A stretch of 21,235 nucleotides of DNA from Saprolegnia diclina VS20. Taxonomy: Eukaryota; Oomycota; Saprolegniomycetes; Saprolegniales; Saprolegniaceae. The stretch lies in contig NW_008246141.1 of NCBI RefSeq assembly GCF_000281045.1, positions 35,030-56,264 of the forward strand, in the 5' to 3' direction. This document shows positions 1 through 8,799 of this stretch, one piece after another. How positions within the stretch are numbered: position 1 is the first letter of the stretch; each line of letters opens with the position of its first letter. The position numbers were made by a program, and so were the translations under genes. The notes below the pieces were generated by a model that saw only the letters and a program-made list of their open reading frames with translations, did not search any database and was not told the origin of the DNA.

Positions 1-192
1 TGCTCATCCCTCGAGGGTGCCATCATAAGTCTGCGCAATACGTCCTTGAACAGCGTTCATTGGCTCCCGACGCAGTACTGCTGGATCGACTTTGAAAAAA
101 CGTTCGAGCTTGCGTACACCGAATCGCGGCAGAAGCGCTGTTTTCATCGATACGCCGCCAACGGCGCCGTGTACCTCGAGGCTTCAAGATAG
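1..192 (+). pseudogene. Partial copy of the large membrane-protein ectodomain (3' end of a truncated paralogue)
   Basis: Positions 2-183 match 3819-4000 of the giant membrane-protein gene with only three differences that I can count (about 98% identity). The reading frame is kept from the window edge, including the TQYCWIDF and FELAYTES motifs. Identity stops abruptly after the GCT codon at 181-183, and the frame then meets a TAG at 190-192. The copy therefore lacks everything after this point of the ectodomain and all C-terminal membrane spans. It runs off the left edge, so its 5' part is unknown. It may be a dead fragment or the end of a truncated gene; the near identity implies a recent duplication or gene conversion. 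Confidence 0.85.
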
Positions 193-250
193 TATAGTCG
201 TATACACAAACAATTAGGTAGCATCACTATGGTTCAACGAGGAATCGTTT

Positions 251-643
251 TTAGACGGCGATCGTGGCGTTGAGCATCGCGAGCTTGAGCTGTTCAAATG
301 TCAGCGCGCCCAGCGCCTTGATGTCCAACCCATCGGCGTTGAACGCGCAGGACGCTGGAAAAACCTCACGGTACACGCGCGTGACCTCGTTGAAGACTGA
401 TTCGCAGTCGGCGCTCGCAAAGAAAGCGGCGACTTGGGCGTGCGTCGGTGCCAAGAGCGTCATCTGGAGGAAGACGCGGTCGGTCATGTTGGCGGCGCGC
501 ATGCACGGCAGCAGCGACGGGTGGGACTGGATCGACGCAAAGTAGTTGCCATAGAACTGGTCGCTCTGGCAGCTCGGCAAGTCGGCGGCGAGAGCAAGCG
601 CGAGAACGACGACGAGGCCCACGATCAGCCTCCGCATGCCCAT
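251..643 (-). CDS. Secreted elicitin-like protein (four-cysteine type)
   Basis: A 130-residue protein starting at an ATG, with a signal peptide (about residues 1-19: basic start, then a Leu/Val/Ala core ending ALALA) and a short mature domain. Elicitins are small secreted oomycete proteins with a helical fold, many of which bind sterols or lipids. The mature domain shows the order C (PSC), C (LPCMR), a PTxxQ turn, C (SADC) and C (PASC). This matches elicitin cysteines 1, 2, 4 and 5, including the PT..Q...ASxxC block. The usual cysteine 3 is Phe (AAFFASADC) and no cysteine 6 is present, so only two of three disulfides can form. No RxLR motif and no GPI tail are seen, so it is probably released. 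An alternative start is the Met at residue 3. It is a paralogue of the genes at 1489-1932 and 2400-2938. Confidence 0.75.
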   Translation of the reverse strand: MGMRRLIVGLVVVLALALAADLPSCQSDQFYGNYFASIQSHPSLLPCMRAANMTDRVFLQMTLLAPTHAQVAAFFASADCESVFNEVTRVYREVFPASCAFNADGLDIKALGALTFEQLKLAMLNATIAV

Positions 644-1488
644 TTTGCTGCTGGCTCGTTCGTAAAAATGATGGCGTCGAGCCAGTTTGTATTATGGCCA
701 ATCACCGCCCGCGCCTCCTCCTATCCAAACCCAACCAGCCTTTTCACATAAAATCAAGTCGATAGTCTTGCACGTATAAATGCATATGTCGTCAAATTGG
801 CGACGATAAATATGTACACAATGTGCTCATGGGGGTGTTTTCGCCGCAACGGGATTCCCAGTGCAGTCCGGCGCAGAATCCACCAACACGGTCGATTTGC
901 TAAAAATTGCTCTTTTTGACCAATTGGAATGCGATCCAAAATGCAGCGGCGGCCGCCGAGGCGCTCGAATCGCAAAATCACGTTTGGAAGTGAAATCGCT
1001 CCTACTTGGCACATTGATAAAGTACACGTTTTAGGCTATGAAAAGTGTCTTCATGTCATCGACAGCAGCCGATAAGAGGTGTTATACCCGGTTGAAGTTT
1101 ACCGTCGTTGATTGGCCATAATACTATGATATTTACACCAATGGGAATCGAGAAATCTGAGCCGGCACACCGTCGCCGGTCTCGCTGCATGCCGGTTGAG
1201 TGTCATGATGTTGCTAGATAGTACTACTTCGAATCTGTGTAGAGTCAGCAACTCCATATCAACGACGACGGCGATGCTGGAAGAGTTCAAACTCCAACGA
1301 GTGTTCGGCCACACTCCTCACGAGCAGCTCCTTCGAGCGCATCGCACGGTAATACTACTACTGTGAGTGCATCCAGGCACGAAAAGACTACCGGTAGACG
1401 CTCGTCATAATTTCGACAAGGCAGGCAAACCATATCCTGGGCTCAAACAACGACTCGAATAATTACTCTTGCTTCACAAACACTTCGA
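644..1488. other. Intergenic stretch between two elicitin-like genes
   Basis: This 845-bp stretch has no convincing coding frame: the open frames are short, without motif or signal peptide. It must hold the promoter of the minus-strand gene ending at 251 and the 3' end of the minus-strand gene starting at 1932. A 16-bp perfect inverted repeat containing CCAAT/ATTGG lies at 689-704 and 1109-1124. On the minus strand, a TCATTTTT sequence about 25 nt upstream of the 643 start weakly resembles an oomycete initiator element. Confidence 0.5.
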
Positions 1489-1932
1489 CTATAGGTTGAA
1501 CGACGTCATCCAGCCATGCTCAGCTTGGCTCGTCAGCAGCGCATGTTGAAGCTCGTCAAATGTCTTATCGCCGAGCGTCTTGATGGACGTGCCGGTGCGG
1601 TCTATGGCGCACAGAGGCATCTCCTCGGTGAGCACGCGGAGCAGTGCTGAGTACAGAGTTCGGCACGAGCTGCTATGAAAAAAAAGCTCGAGCTGCGCCT
1701 CGGACGGCGGCTCGCTGGACGCGAGAAAGTCGACGTCGGCCATGTCGGCCTCGCGCATGCAACGCGCAAACGCTGGCTGGTCGTACAGCGGCGTGAAGTA
1801 GCCGTCGATGCCTTCCATCATTGCGCACAGAGGGAGGCCGTTCGGGGCCGTCGGTACCGGGGGCGGTGTAGCCTTGTCGTCTCCGGTGACGGCGCTGCAG
1901 AGCGTCAAGAGGATCACGACGACGACGTCCAT
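1489..1932 (-). CDS. Secreted elicitin-like protein (four-cysteine type), paralogue 2
   Basis: A 147-residue protein starting at an ATG. It has a hydrophobic signal peptide (residues 1 to about 17, ending in SAVTG), then a Pro/Thr-rich spacer (PPPVPTAP) and an elicitin-like domain. Core cysteines appear in LPLC, FARCMR, SSSC and MPLC, with PSEAQ before the third. These align with elicitin cysteines 1, 2, 4 and 5; the cysteine-3 position is Phe (LELFFHSSSC) and cysteine 6 is absent, as in the gene at 251-643. The two share the C-M-R motif and a C-terminal TFDELQ/TFEQLK segment. No GPI signal is seen. It is divergent from the plus-strand elicitin-like gene starting at 2400, with 467 bp between the starts. 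Role in lipid binding or host interaction is inferred from the family only. Confidence 0.75.
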   Translation of the reverse strand: MDVVVVILLTLCSAVTGDDKATPPPVPTAPNGLPLCAMMEGIDGYFTPLYDQPAFARCMREADMADVDFLASSEPPSEAQLELFFHSSSCRTLYSALLRVLTEEMPLCAIDRTGTSIKTLGDKTFDELQHALLTSQAEHGWMTSFNL

Positions 1933-2399
1933 TTCTCAAATGAAAGACCGGATCGCGCTGGAGACGCAAATTCGCTAATCCAAGTTGATTTGCCCCGTTA
2001 CATGCGCGCCGTACGCCGTAGTTATGCTGCGTTTATTCGTCATCGTATACTGCTTTAGCGAATTGCATCGCGCACGTGGCAGTGCGCGCGTTTCTCAGAC
2101 CAGCGCCGTCTCATGGCCAACTTGCCCTTTCTACCCGCTGCTTGGAAGGCCCAAGGAACAGCACCAGTATGCCAGGGTATGTCCAACCTACAGAAGCCAG
2201 CAGCTCACTACACATGCAAGCAACACACGAGTTTGCATCCTCTTCCTCGCTTGATCGGGTCGTTCATTCTTAGCTTGGGCGACTGGCTGGCTGTTCAGGG
2301 GTCGGAAGTGAAGCAGTCCGGTTTATTTGCGGCATATGCCTAAAATAGTGAAACCAGTCACACCAGATGGCACACTGGCAATCGACGTGCAAATCTGAC
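1933..2399. promoter_or_regulatory. Divergent promoter region between two elicitin-like genes
   Basis: These 467 bp separate the start codons of a minus-strand and a plus-strand elicitin-like gene and must carry both promoters unless distant elements are used. No coding frame is credible here. A TCATTTGAGAAATGG sequence (minus strand, immediately before the 1932 start) and GTTCATTCTTAGC (about 2262-2274, plus) weakly resemble the oomycete initiator core (TCATTYY). These matches are short and unproven. Confidence 0.4.
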
Positions 2400-2938
2400 A
2401 TGGCGCGGACTGTCGCGGCCAGCGTGCTCGTGTCCCTCGCCTGGACCGCCGCCGTGCCCGTGTGTCCCATGGGCATGTTTGTCGACGTTGCTAGCGTCAT
2501 GACGAGCTCGCGCAGCCTGGCGCCGTGCCTCCGCGCCTGCGGTGTGAGCTTTGCAGCGTACAACGCGGGCGAATTTCCGAGCGATGCACAGTGGCAGCGT
2601 ACTACGCCCGTCTCGCTGCAGCACTGTGGTCTCTCATGTATGGCGTAGGTTTTGCCGTGACGCCTGACTGCCAGGCCTTTTACACGGAGCTCAAGACGAG
2701 CTTTGCAGCCCTCGACGAGTGCGTTGTACCGACAACCACTGGTCCGCTGAACCTCCACCACTTGGAAAACGTCCCGATCGAGACGCTTCTGCGCTTGACG
2801 TACCCGATGGCACACCCCAACTACACGCAAACGAATGCAACCGCGCCGCCACTGCACGCGTCGTCCTGGGCGCCACACTACGTTCTGGACGTCGGGCTCG
2901 CAGTGGCCATTTCGATGCTCGTACTGGTACTTGGCTAG
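2400..2938 (+). CDS. Elicitin-like protein with GPI-type C-terminal tail; one 50-bp intron
   Basis: Two frames join through a GT..AG intron at 2599-2648 (phase 1; exons 2400-2598 and 2649-2938), giving 162 residues. Without splicing the first frame stops at the TAG that forms the acceptor. Residues 1 to about 20 form a signal peptide (MARTVAASVLVSLAW), which favours the ATG at 2400 over one at 2367. The domain shows C (VPVC), C-x3-C (APCLRAC), PSDAQ, C (TPDC) and C (LDEC). The elicitin cysteine-3 position is Phe (WQRFAVTPDC), as in the two neighbouring paralogues, but this gene adds an extra Cys after the second. A Thr/Asn/Ala-rich spacer with Asn-glycosylation sites and a terminal hydrophobic stretch (VLDVGLAVAISMLVLVLG) suggest a GPI anchor, so it probably stays on the cell surface. 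Confidence 0.75.
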
Positions 2939-2984
2939 CACCGTGGCTGAACCCTGCTATGGAGGACGTGGCGTCTTTTGAGTC

Positions 2985-3132
2985 GATGACGATATATATA
3001 AGCGTGTTGCGCGTTATCTTCATTGTTACAACGACTTCGCATACGTAGAGACTAGCAATCTCCTTCTTCTTCATTCGCTCGCCGGGCCGTGGCTGCGTAG
3101 GCGGGCGGCGGCGCGGGGGCTCGTCGGGCTCT
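2985..3132 (-). mobile_element. 3' UTR tail of a non-LTR retrotransposon (5'-truncated copy)
   Basis: Read on the minus strand, this segment matches the 3' flank of the reverse-transcriptase remnant at 14941-15088 over almost its whole length. The shared parts include GCGAGCGAATGAAGAAGAAG, CTCTACGTATGCGAAGTC and a terminal TA-rich run. It contains no coding part, as expected for a heavily 5'-truncated LINE-type insertion whose 3' end is at 2985. It lies only 46 bp behind the stop codon of the elicitin-like gene, so it may supply or disturb that gene's 3' end. Confidence 0.7.
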
Positions 3133-3367
3133 AGTCAATAACTATACAAACATATATAAACTTTAAATATATGGTGGCTGGCGCCTTGTCCGAGACGAGT
3201 CCCACCCAGTCCCACCGAGAGTCCAAGCTAAATTGCATCTTTCATCTCATTTTGGCAGCGGTGAGCCATGAGATTTTGAGCTCGAAAATGGAACTTCCAA
3301 CAAAACTCATGTATATTCCCAAGAGCATTGCGGTGAGCCAAGAGGGATAGGACGTGGAGCCTACTAC
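3133..3367. promoter_or_regulatory. Upstream region of the giant membrane-protein gene
   Basis: There is no coding frame. An AT-rich patch at about 3139-3174 (TATACAAACATATATAAAC) and a CTCATTTTGGCA sequence at about 3246-3257, which resembles the oomycete initiator core, lie 115-235 bp upstream of the first ATG of the plus-strand gene. These are plausible promoter parts, judged on position and short matches only. Confidence 0.3.
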
Positions 3368-3373
3368 TTGAAT

Positions 3374-6300
3374 ATGAGAGTCGGCCCGGAGCTTGGATGT
3401 TGGCGGTTATTTGCCTTGCTAAAAAGAGCGTCCAACTCCCCGGACGAAACGCGTTTTACAAAAGACGGTGCTGCGATGCAAGTGGCACCGCTGGCGACCG
3501 CCCTCCCCTCGGAGAACGAACGCTCTGATCGTATGCCAAAGGCGCTGGGTCTGCTCTGGCTTTGGCTCGTGCTGGTTCCTAGTTTCTACTACCTGACTCT
3601 GCTGCAACCGCACCTCGCCAACGACCTTTTCTGGCCGAACTACAATGCCTCGGGGTACCAAATCTTCGTCATCGACCTACTGAATGCGCTCTTGGAGTCG
3701 ACGCCGGATGCCTCGACCGTCGACTTGAGCCTGGAGATGGTTGACGCGCGCTACGACGGTGTCTTGCCCAATGCTATGGTGCACCCAACGTACGCGATGG
3801 CGCTACTGACAACGAGCCGCTCATCCCTCGAGGGTGCCATCATAAGTCTGCGCAATACGTCCTTGAACAGCGTTCATTGGCTCCCGACGCAGTACTGCTG
3901 GATCGACTTTGACAAAACGTTCGAGCTCGCGTACACGGAATCGCGGCAGAAGCGCTGTTTTCATCGATACGCCGCCAACGGCGCCGTGTACCTCGAGGCT
4001 GTCTATCGCAATATGGACTGGAGCGCCTATGTCGCCAAGTACGGCAGCCGCAACTCCAACTTGTGGTGGGCCATCTTGCGTGGTCTCGAGTCGTCGCAGC
4101 GCGGTGTCGACTGGATGAAGACCGTCGCTTCCGTCTCGACTTTGGTGCCAGCAGAAGTCGTATACTGGCAGCGTGCTGGCATTGAGGTTTTTCACTACCA
4201 GTGGCAAAGCGTCGAGCTTCCTGGTCTCGTTGAGACTGCGACGCTCCTCAACGCCCTTGGTATTCCAACATCTCTCACACTCAAGAGCATCGAGCACAGC
4301 CAAGGCCCCGGCTTGTCCATCTCGTTCTACGAGTCTTTTCTCTTGGGCATATGGGTAGCCGGATCAAGCAACGCAAGTCTCATTCGAGGATCGTCCGACT
4401 ACTTCCTCAATAGTACGTTGTCCCTCGGAGCGCCGCCACTATCGTTGGAGAACTTTGCGTATGGGTTCAACATGTTTGGTGCGCATCAAGTGAGCTTGGT
4501 CCACAGCACGCTCGGTCCATTCCTCTCGATTGACCTCCTTGTTCTGTCGCCTCCGGTGGCGTTGGTGTCGCTCACGAAGAGCGTCTCAGCTGCGTTATAT
4601 GAATCACTCAACAGCGCGTCCCCAACTACTTACGCAACTCTTCGGACGTTAACTGTGGCGCCGATACCGCCGGCGTGGAAGCAGTACGTCTACTACGGTG
4701 GGAACCTCATGTGCAGCTACGATACGCCGCAGACGTTTCTTCAGCCGCCATTCACGACCACCGATGCGTGCGACGTTCAAACGCTCTGGACCGTGTCGGT
4801 GGCACCGCTGGCAATGGTCTCCGCTCTCTCGCTTGTGAGTGATTCCATTGAGAGCATCTGCGCACTCGGTACCTCAGATGCGTGCACGCCGTTTCTGCAA
4901 CAAGCGAAGACACTTGCACTACGCACGCTCAATCAAACGCTCGTGCAGGACGCCGTCACAGCAGTCAGAGCGCTTGACGTCAGCGTCATTCAAGCTGCCT
5001 CGGACGTCACCGAAACCAACTACACGCTGCTACGACAACCGCTATTGGACCAATCGCCATTTGCGTTTTACGGCTGGGTTCTACTCTTCGACTGGGTCGT
5101 AGGCGTTCGAGAAGTCGTCTCGTTTGAGGGCGACAACGGGACGCTTGTCTTGATCTCCGACGACTACGACACGACAGCGCAAACATCGCCAGCGTCCAGT
5201 GTCTTGAGTCGAGCTTCGATCACCGTCTACTACCTCGTGGTCTACTCGACGCTGGTTCTTGGCGCACTTGTCCTCGTTTGTACCGTCGGCCTCTGTTCGC
5301 ATCGTCGTCCAGTGCACCGAGCGTCGATCGCCTACTTTTACCGCGTCGCAAGCTCGACGTGGCTCGGGCGCCCGCTGGTGCTGCTTCGAGGGACGACCGC
5401 CATGCTGCTCCTGAGCTCGGCGCCGGTTGGTCTATCTCGCTCCCACAACTTATTCACACAACTTGAGCTGCCGCGACGCTTGCTTTTGGAGACGTTAGTG
5501 TTGTCGTGGGAGGCGACGTGGGTGAGCTACGTGCTGCAAGAGCTTTTGCTGCCGCTTACGCGCCACGGTGCGCGCGAGGCTGGCATATTGAGTACAGCTC
5601 TCCTCGGGTGTAGTTGCATTGTCCTCGACGTTGTCTGGCCCGTGTCTGTCGTTGTATCAATAAACCGGTCGTGCGTCGCACAAGACATAGCGACCATGCA
5701 GGCCTATGTGATCCAAATTCATTGCCATAGCTGCACAATGGCGCTCGGGAGTCCTGGTCGTCTCTTTGTGCTAGCTGCGTTGGGGGGCTGCGCCGCCCTC
5801 GTATCGATAGCGTTCTTTCATTGCTACAACGACCACCGGCGAGAAGGCTCTTGTTCGCTGCTCGTGCCGGGCGTCGCTGTCGCCTTCTTTGACCAAAACA
5901 GCCATGATAAACGAAGCGTAGACGATATTTGCATGGGTCTGCTTCCGTGGCGTCATGGTACTCTTTTCGACATCAAGCTCTGGACGCTTATTCACCCCGC
6001 TTCCGAAGAATTCTCGTCCGTCGTGCCGCTTTGTGGTCCTCGTGTCACCGTCAAAATCTCGAAATCAAACAGAAGAGGATGTCGCGGGACGTGCTCTTCG
6101 CCAAGCAAGGCTTTTGTATGGCTTGTCGCTGGCGCTATCTACGTTGGCCTCGACATTGGCAGCAGCATCTCGTACCTCCAGGTCTTGGAAATGACGCTCA
6201 GCAATGATCTCATTTGGCTCGCCTTCAACATGACGGGCACATATGTCTTCTTGGCCAACTGGATGTTGCAGTCGTCCTCGAGTACGGCGTCGTATGCTCT

Positions 6301-8722
6301 GGAGAGTACTGTTGGCAATCAACTTGGAGTCTTCAACACGACGGCGGCTTCGATTGGTTTTCCCATCCAGCAAGGCGCAAGAGTCCAGTACTCAACCCTA
6401 ACCACACTCTCGGATACGATCTCGGGGCTTCGTACTTTGGATGGTTGTGATGGTCCGTGGGTCTTTACGCAGTACTGCTACCTCGACTTTGATCAAAAAT
6501 GGGAAATGGCCAACTCGACCAAGCGCCAAGAACGATGCAAGTCGATGGTCAGTAACGGCGCCGTCTTTCTCGCTTCTTTGCTTCGAAATATTGATATCTC
6601 AACGTGCTGGAACGAAGAATTTGAGATTGGGTTTGGCTCCGAGCTGCGTCAATCCAAAACAGGACAAACTCTCTTGGCTTCATTCACCCCACCGTACCTC
6701 TCGATCGACGACGAAGTGTCTTATTGGACACTACGAAATATCTCGTCGTATACACTACAGTGGCAAAACTACAAGTCGATCGGTCTCGTCAACTCGTACA
6801 ACATTGTCAACGCCTACGGCATCTCGTATCCTTTTATGCTGCAGGCAACCGCGGGCTACCACCGCTTGGAGAGTCAAACGTCGTTCAAAATGTACTGGTC
6901 GCTCGCCAGCGATCTCGGCGCTCTCCTCAAAAACACATCGACCATAAGTGGCAAGAGTCTCCTCCGGTCGAGCAGTCGATTTGCATTTCAAAATACCTCA
7001 CTACAAGAGATTCTCGTGACCGAAAAGATGTTACCACCTTGGCCGTGGAGTGCCAATTACGAGCTCTTATCGTCGTATCTTGGGCCATTTGGATCGATCG
7101 ACATGGTCTACGTCAGCGTCCCATCGGTCCTAAGCGAAGCCATTTGTGCGTTTGACGTTGCGGTGGCTGGTGCGAGGAAGCTAGCTACCTCGTCGTATGT
7201 GCTGATCCGTGATGAGTACCATACCTTTCCAGCGCCGGCGCTGTGGGCCAAGACCGTGTACGCGGCGAGTGGCTCCGTCTTGTGTCCCGACCAGCCAAGT
7301 GCGTACCTCGCGAAGCTCACGTTGATCCTTGGTGCGGACGCTTACCAGAAGGGCTGCGAAGCTCTATACCATACGGCGCTCAGCATGGTTTCATCGCGCG
7401 ACCACATTCTTTTCAGTGTGCTTGTCGCGGGTATCGATGCGACGACCAACGTCACGGCGATTTGCCTGCTCGAGCCCTTGAGCAACATACCTTATTGCGA
7501 GACCAAACTACACACTGCGATGGCCTTTCTTTTGCACGTGCCGGACCTTAGCCACTGGCGACCGTCCCTCTACGCTGCCATTCACGAGCTCCAGATTCAG
7601 TGGGTCCAGTTTGGCGCGCTCAACACCACAGCGCCTATGGAGCTCTACCATCTCCCCGTACTCGACCCGTCCGACGCGACGTTCGACTACGTGGCGTGGC
7701 TCTTTTTGTACGATTGGGCACTCGGGAACCGCGAAGTCATTTCGTTTCAAGGCGACCTGGGCACGCTCACCGCCATGGGTAGCGATCTACCGCACCTAGA
7801 GCAGACAGACGACGCGGCGCAGCTGCCAACTGTCCTTGCTCTCTACGCGCGGCGCGCTGTCCAGTACGTCACCGTCTCTATCATTGCACTCGCGGTTCTC
7901 TCGCTTATTTATCTTATCCGTGTGCGCGGCGCCATCGAAGGCCGCAACCTGCTCAAACTCAGTCGCGTTGGCGGTCTTGTTTGGGTCGGACGACCGCTCA
8001 TCGGTCTCAGGAGCATCACGGCCCTCGCTCTTCTCTCGTCGGCCTCGGTGCAGCTCACGACCGATGGCCAGCTCAGCTACTTTACGTCGCAAGCGGTGCC
8101 TTGGTACACGACGTGTCTCGCAGCCAACGAAGTCACGTGGCTTGTCGGTATCGTCAACGACCTCGGACTGCCATGGACGACGTGGCACCTGCCAAAATAC
8201 GCTCTCATCAACAGTCTTCTCGTGTGGCTCGTCTCGGCGCTTCTAGCCATCTTGGCACCGGTTCAGGCGAGTATTTCAATTGCCAAGTCGTGTGCGGTCG
8301 TCTCGCTCGACTACCAGGTGCAGTGCAGTGCGGGTGCGGTCCTGATCGGGTCCCGTGCTCGGCTACTGACGTTGATTGGCGTCGTCTTTGGCTGCAACGT
8401 GCTCTGTTACAGTGTTGCTCGGTGGTACTACCAAGACGATTCGCGACTACGGTCGTCGTCGCTCTTGCTGTGCAGTGGCGCAAAGTTCCTCTTTCGACAC
8501 GAGACTTGGATCAAGCACGATGTCTACTACATGGACCGAGCGTCGGCCGTCGTCAACGGGCTCGTGAGCGTCGGCTGGAGAGACGAGTGGTTTGTGATGG
8601 ACGTCAAGACGTGGCGCCTGCATCGGCTATCCAACGGCGGTACTCGGGACCCTCGACTCTGTCGGGCCCTACCCCTAGTAAATGGCGATTCGCGTCGGAA
8701 CGAGATAGCGCTAGAGACATAA
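3374..8722 (+). CDS. Giant two-module membrane protein of unknown function
   Basis: One intronless frame of 1782 codons from the ATG at 3374; ATGs at 3476 and 3533 are alternatives, and the last begins directly before the first membrane segment. The protein is a tandem pair of one module, about 875 residues apart. Module 1 has a signal anchor (LGLLWLWLVLVPSFYYLTLL, about residues 57-76), then ANDLFWPNYNASG, TQYCWIDF, FELAYTES and a large ectodomain with many N-glycosylation sites. About five hydrophobic spans follow from residue 615, including WLGRPLVLLRGTTAMLLLSS, and a short tail (LFDIKLWTLIHP). Module 2 (from about residue 900) repeats every landmark: LSNDLIWLAFNMTG, TQYCYLDF, VWVGRPLIGLRSITALALLSS and a tail with MDVKTWRLHR. 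I recognise no named family. It could be a surface or transport-associated protein of an oomycete-specific repeated family. Fragments of the same family lie at 1-192 and 8800-9455. Confidence 0.85.
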   Translation: MRVGPELGCWRLFALLKRASNSPDETRFTKDGAAMQVAPLATALPSENERSDRMPKALGLLWLWLVLVPSFYYLTLLQPHLANDLFWPNYNASGYQIFVIDLLNALLESTPDASTVDLSLEMVDARYDGVLPNAMVHPTYAMALLTTSRSSLEGAIISLRNTSLNSVHWLPTQYCWIDFDKTFELAYTESRQKRCFHRYAANGAVYLEAVYRNMDWSAYVAKYGSRNSNLWWAILRGLESSQRGVDWMKTVASVSTLVPAEVVYWQRAGIEVFHYQWQSVELPGLVETATLLNALGIPTSLTLKSIEHSQGPGLSISFYESFLLGIWVAGSSNASLIRGSSDYFLNSTLSLGAPPLSLENFAYGFNMFGAHQVSLVHSTLGPFLSIDLLVLSPPVALVSLTKSVSAALYESLNSASPTTYATLRTLTVAPIPPAWKQYVYYGGNLMCSYDTPQTFLQPPFTTTDACDVQTLWTVSVAPLAMVSALSLVSDSIESICALGTSDACTPFLQQAKTLALRTLNQTLVQDAVTAVRALDVSVIQAASDVTETNYTLLRQPLLDQSPFAFYGWVLLFDWVVGVREVVSFEGDNGTLVLISDDYDTTAQTSPASSVLSRASITVYYLVVYSTLVLGALVLVCTVGLCSHRRPVHRASIAYFYRVASSTWLGRPLVLLRGTTAMLLLSSAPVGLSRSHNLFTQLELPRRLLLETLVLSWEATWVSYVLQELLLPLTRHGAREAGILSTALLGCSCIVLDVVWPVSVVVSINRSCVAQDIATMQAYVIQIHCHSCTMALGSPGRLFVLAALGGCAALVSIAFFHCYNDHRREGSCSLLVPGVAVAFFDQNSHDKRSVDDICMGLLPWRHGTLFDIKLWTLIHPASEEFSSVVPLCGPRVTVKISKSNRRGCRGTCSSPSKAFVWLVAGAIYVGLDIGSSISYLQVLEMTLSNDLIWLAFNMTGTYVFLANWMLQSSSSTASYALESTVGNQLGVFNTTAASIGFPIQQGARVQYSTLTTLSDTISGLRTLDGCDGPWVFTQYCYLDFDQKWEMANSTKRQERCKSMVSNGAVFLASLLRNIDISTCWNEEFEIGFGSELRQSKTGQTLLASFTPPYLSIDDEVSYWTLRNISSYTLQWQNYKSIGLVNSYNIVNAYGISYPFMLQATAGYHRLESQTSFKMYWSLASDLGALLKNTSTISGKSLLRSSSRFAFQNTSLQEILVTEKMLPPWPWSANYELLSSYLGPFGSIDMVYVSVPSVLSEAICAFDVAVAGARKLATSSYVLIRDEYHTFPAPALWAKTVYAASGSVLCPDQPSAYLAKLTLILGADAYQKGCEALYHTALSMVSSRDHILFSVLVAGIDATTNVTAICLLEPLSNIPYCETKLHTAMAFLLHVPDLSHWRPSLYAAIHELQIQWVQFGALNTTAPMELYHLPVLDPSDATFDYVAWLFLYDWALGNREVISFQGDLGTLTAMGSDLPHLEQTDDAAQLPTVLALYARRAVQYVTVSIIALAVLSLIYLIRVRGAIEGRNLLKLSRVGGLVWVGRPLIGLRSITALALLSSASVQLTTDGQLSYFTSQAVPWYTTCLAANEVTWLVGIVNDLGLPWTTWHLPKYALINSLLVWLVSALLAILAPVQASISIAKSCAVVSLDYQVQCSAGAVLIGSRARLLTLIGVVFGCNVLCYSVARWYYQDDSRLRSSSLLLCSGAKFLFRHETWIKHDVYYMDRASAVVNGLVSVGWRDEWFVMDVKTWRLHRLSNGGTRDPRLCRALPLVNGDSRRNEIALET

Positions 8723-8799
8723 ATGCACTCGGTTAGCGAAATGAGACGTGGTGATCTTGTGCAACTCGTTGACACATATTTCTACCGCGTATTTTTCAG

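Noticed and set aside
3368-3373. Start of the giant gene at 3368
   Set aside because: The codon there is TTG; the first ATG in frame is at 3374.
7981-8736. 251-codon open frame overlapping the end of the giant gene
   Set aside because: Shifted frame of the intact membrane-protein gene; the product is Arg/Ser-rich and lacks any motif, while the main frame shows membrane spans repeated in both modules.
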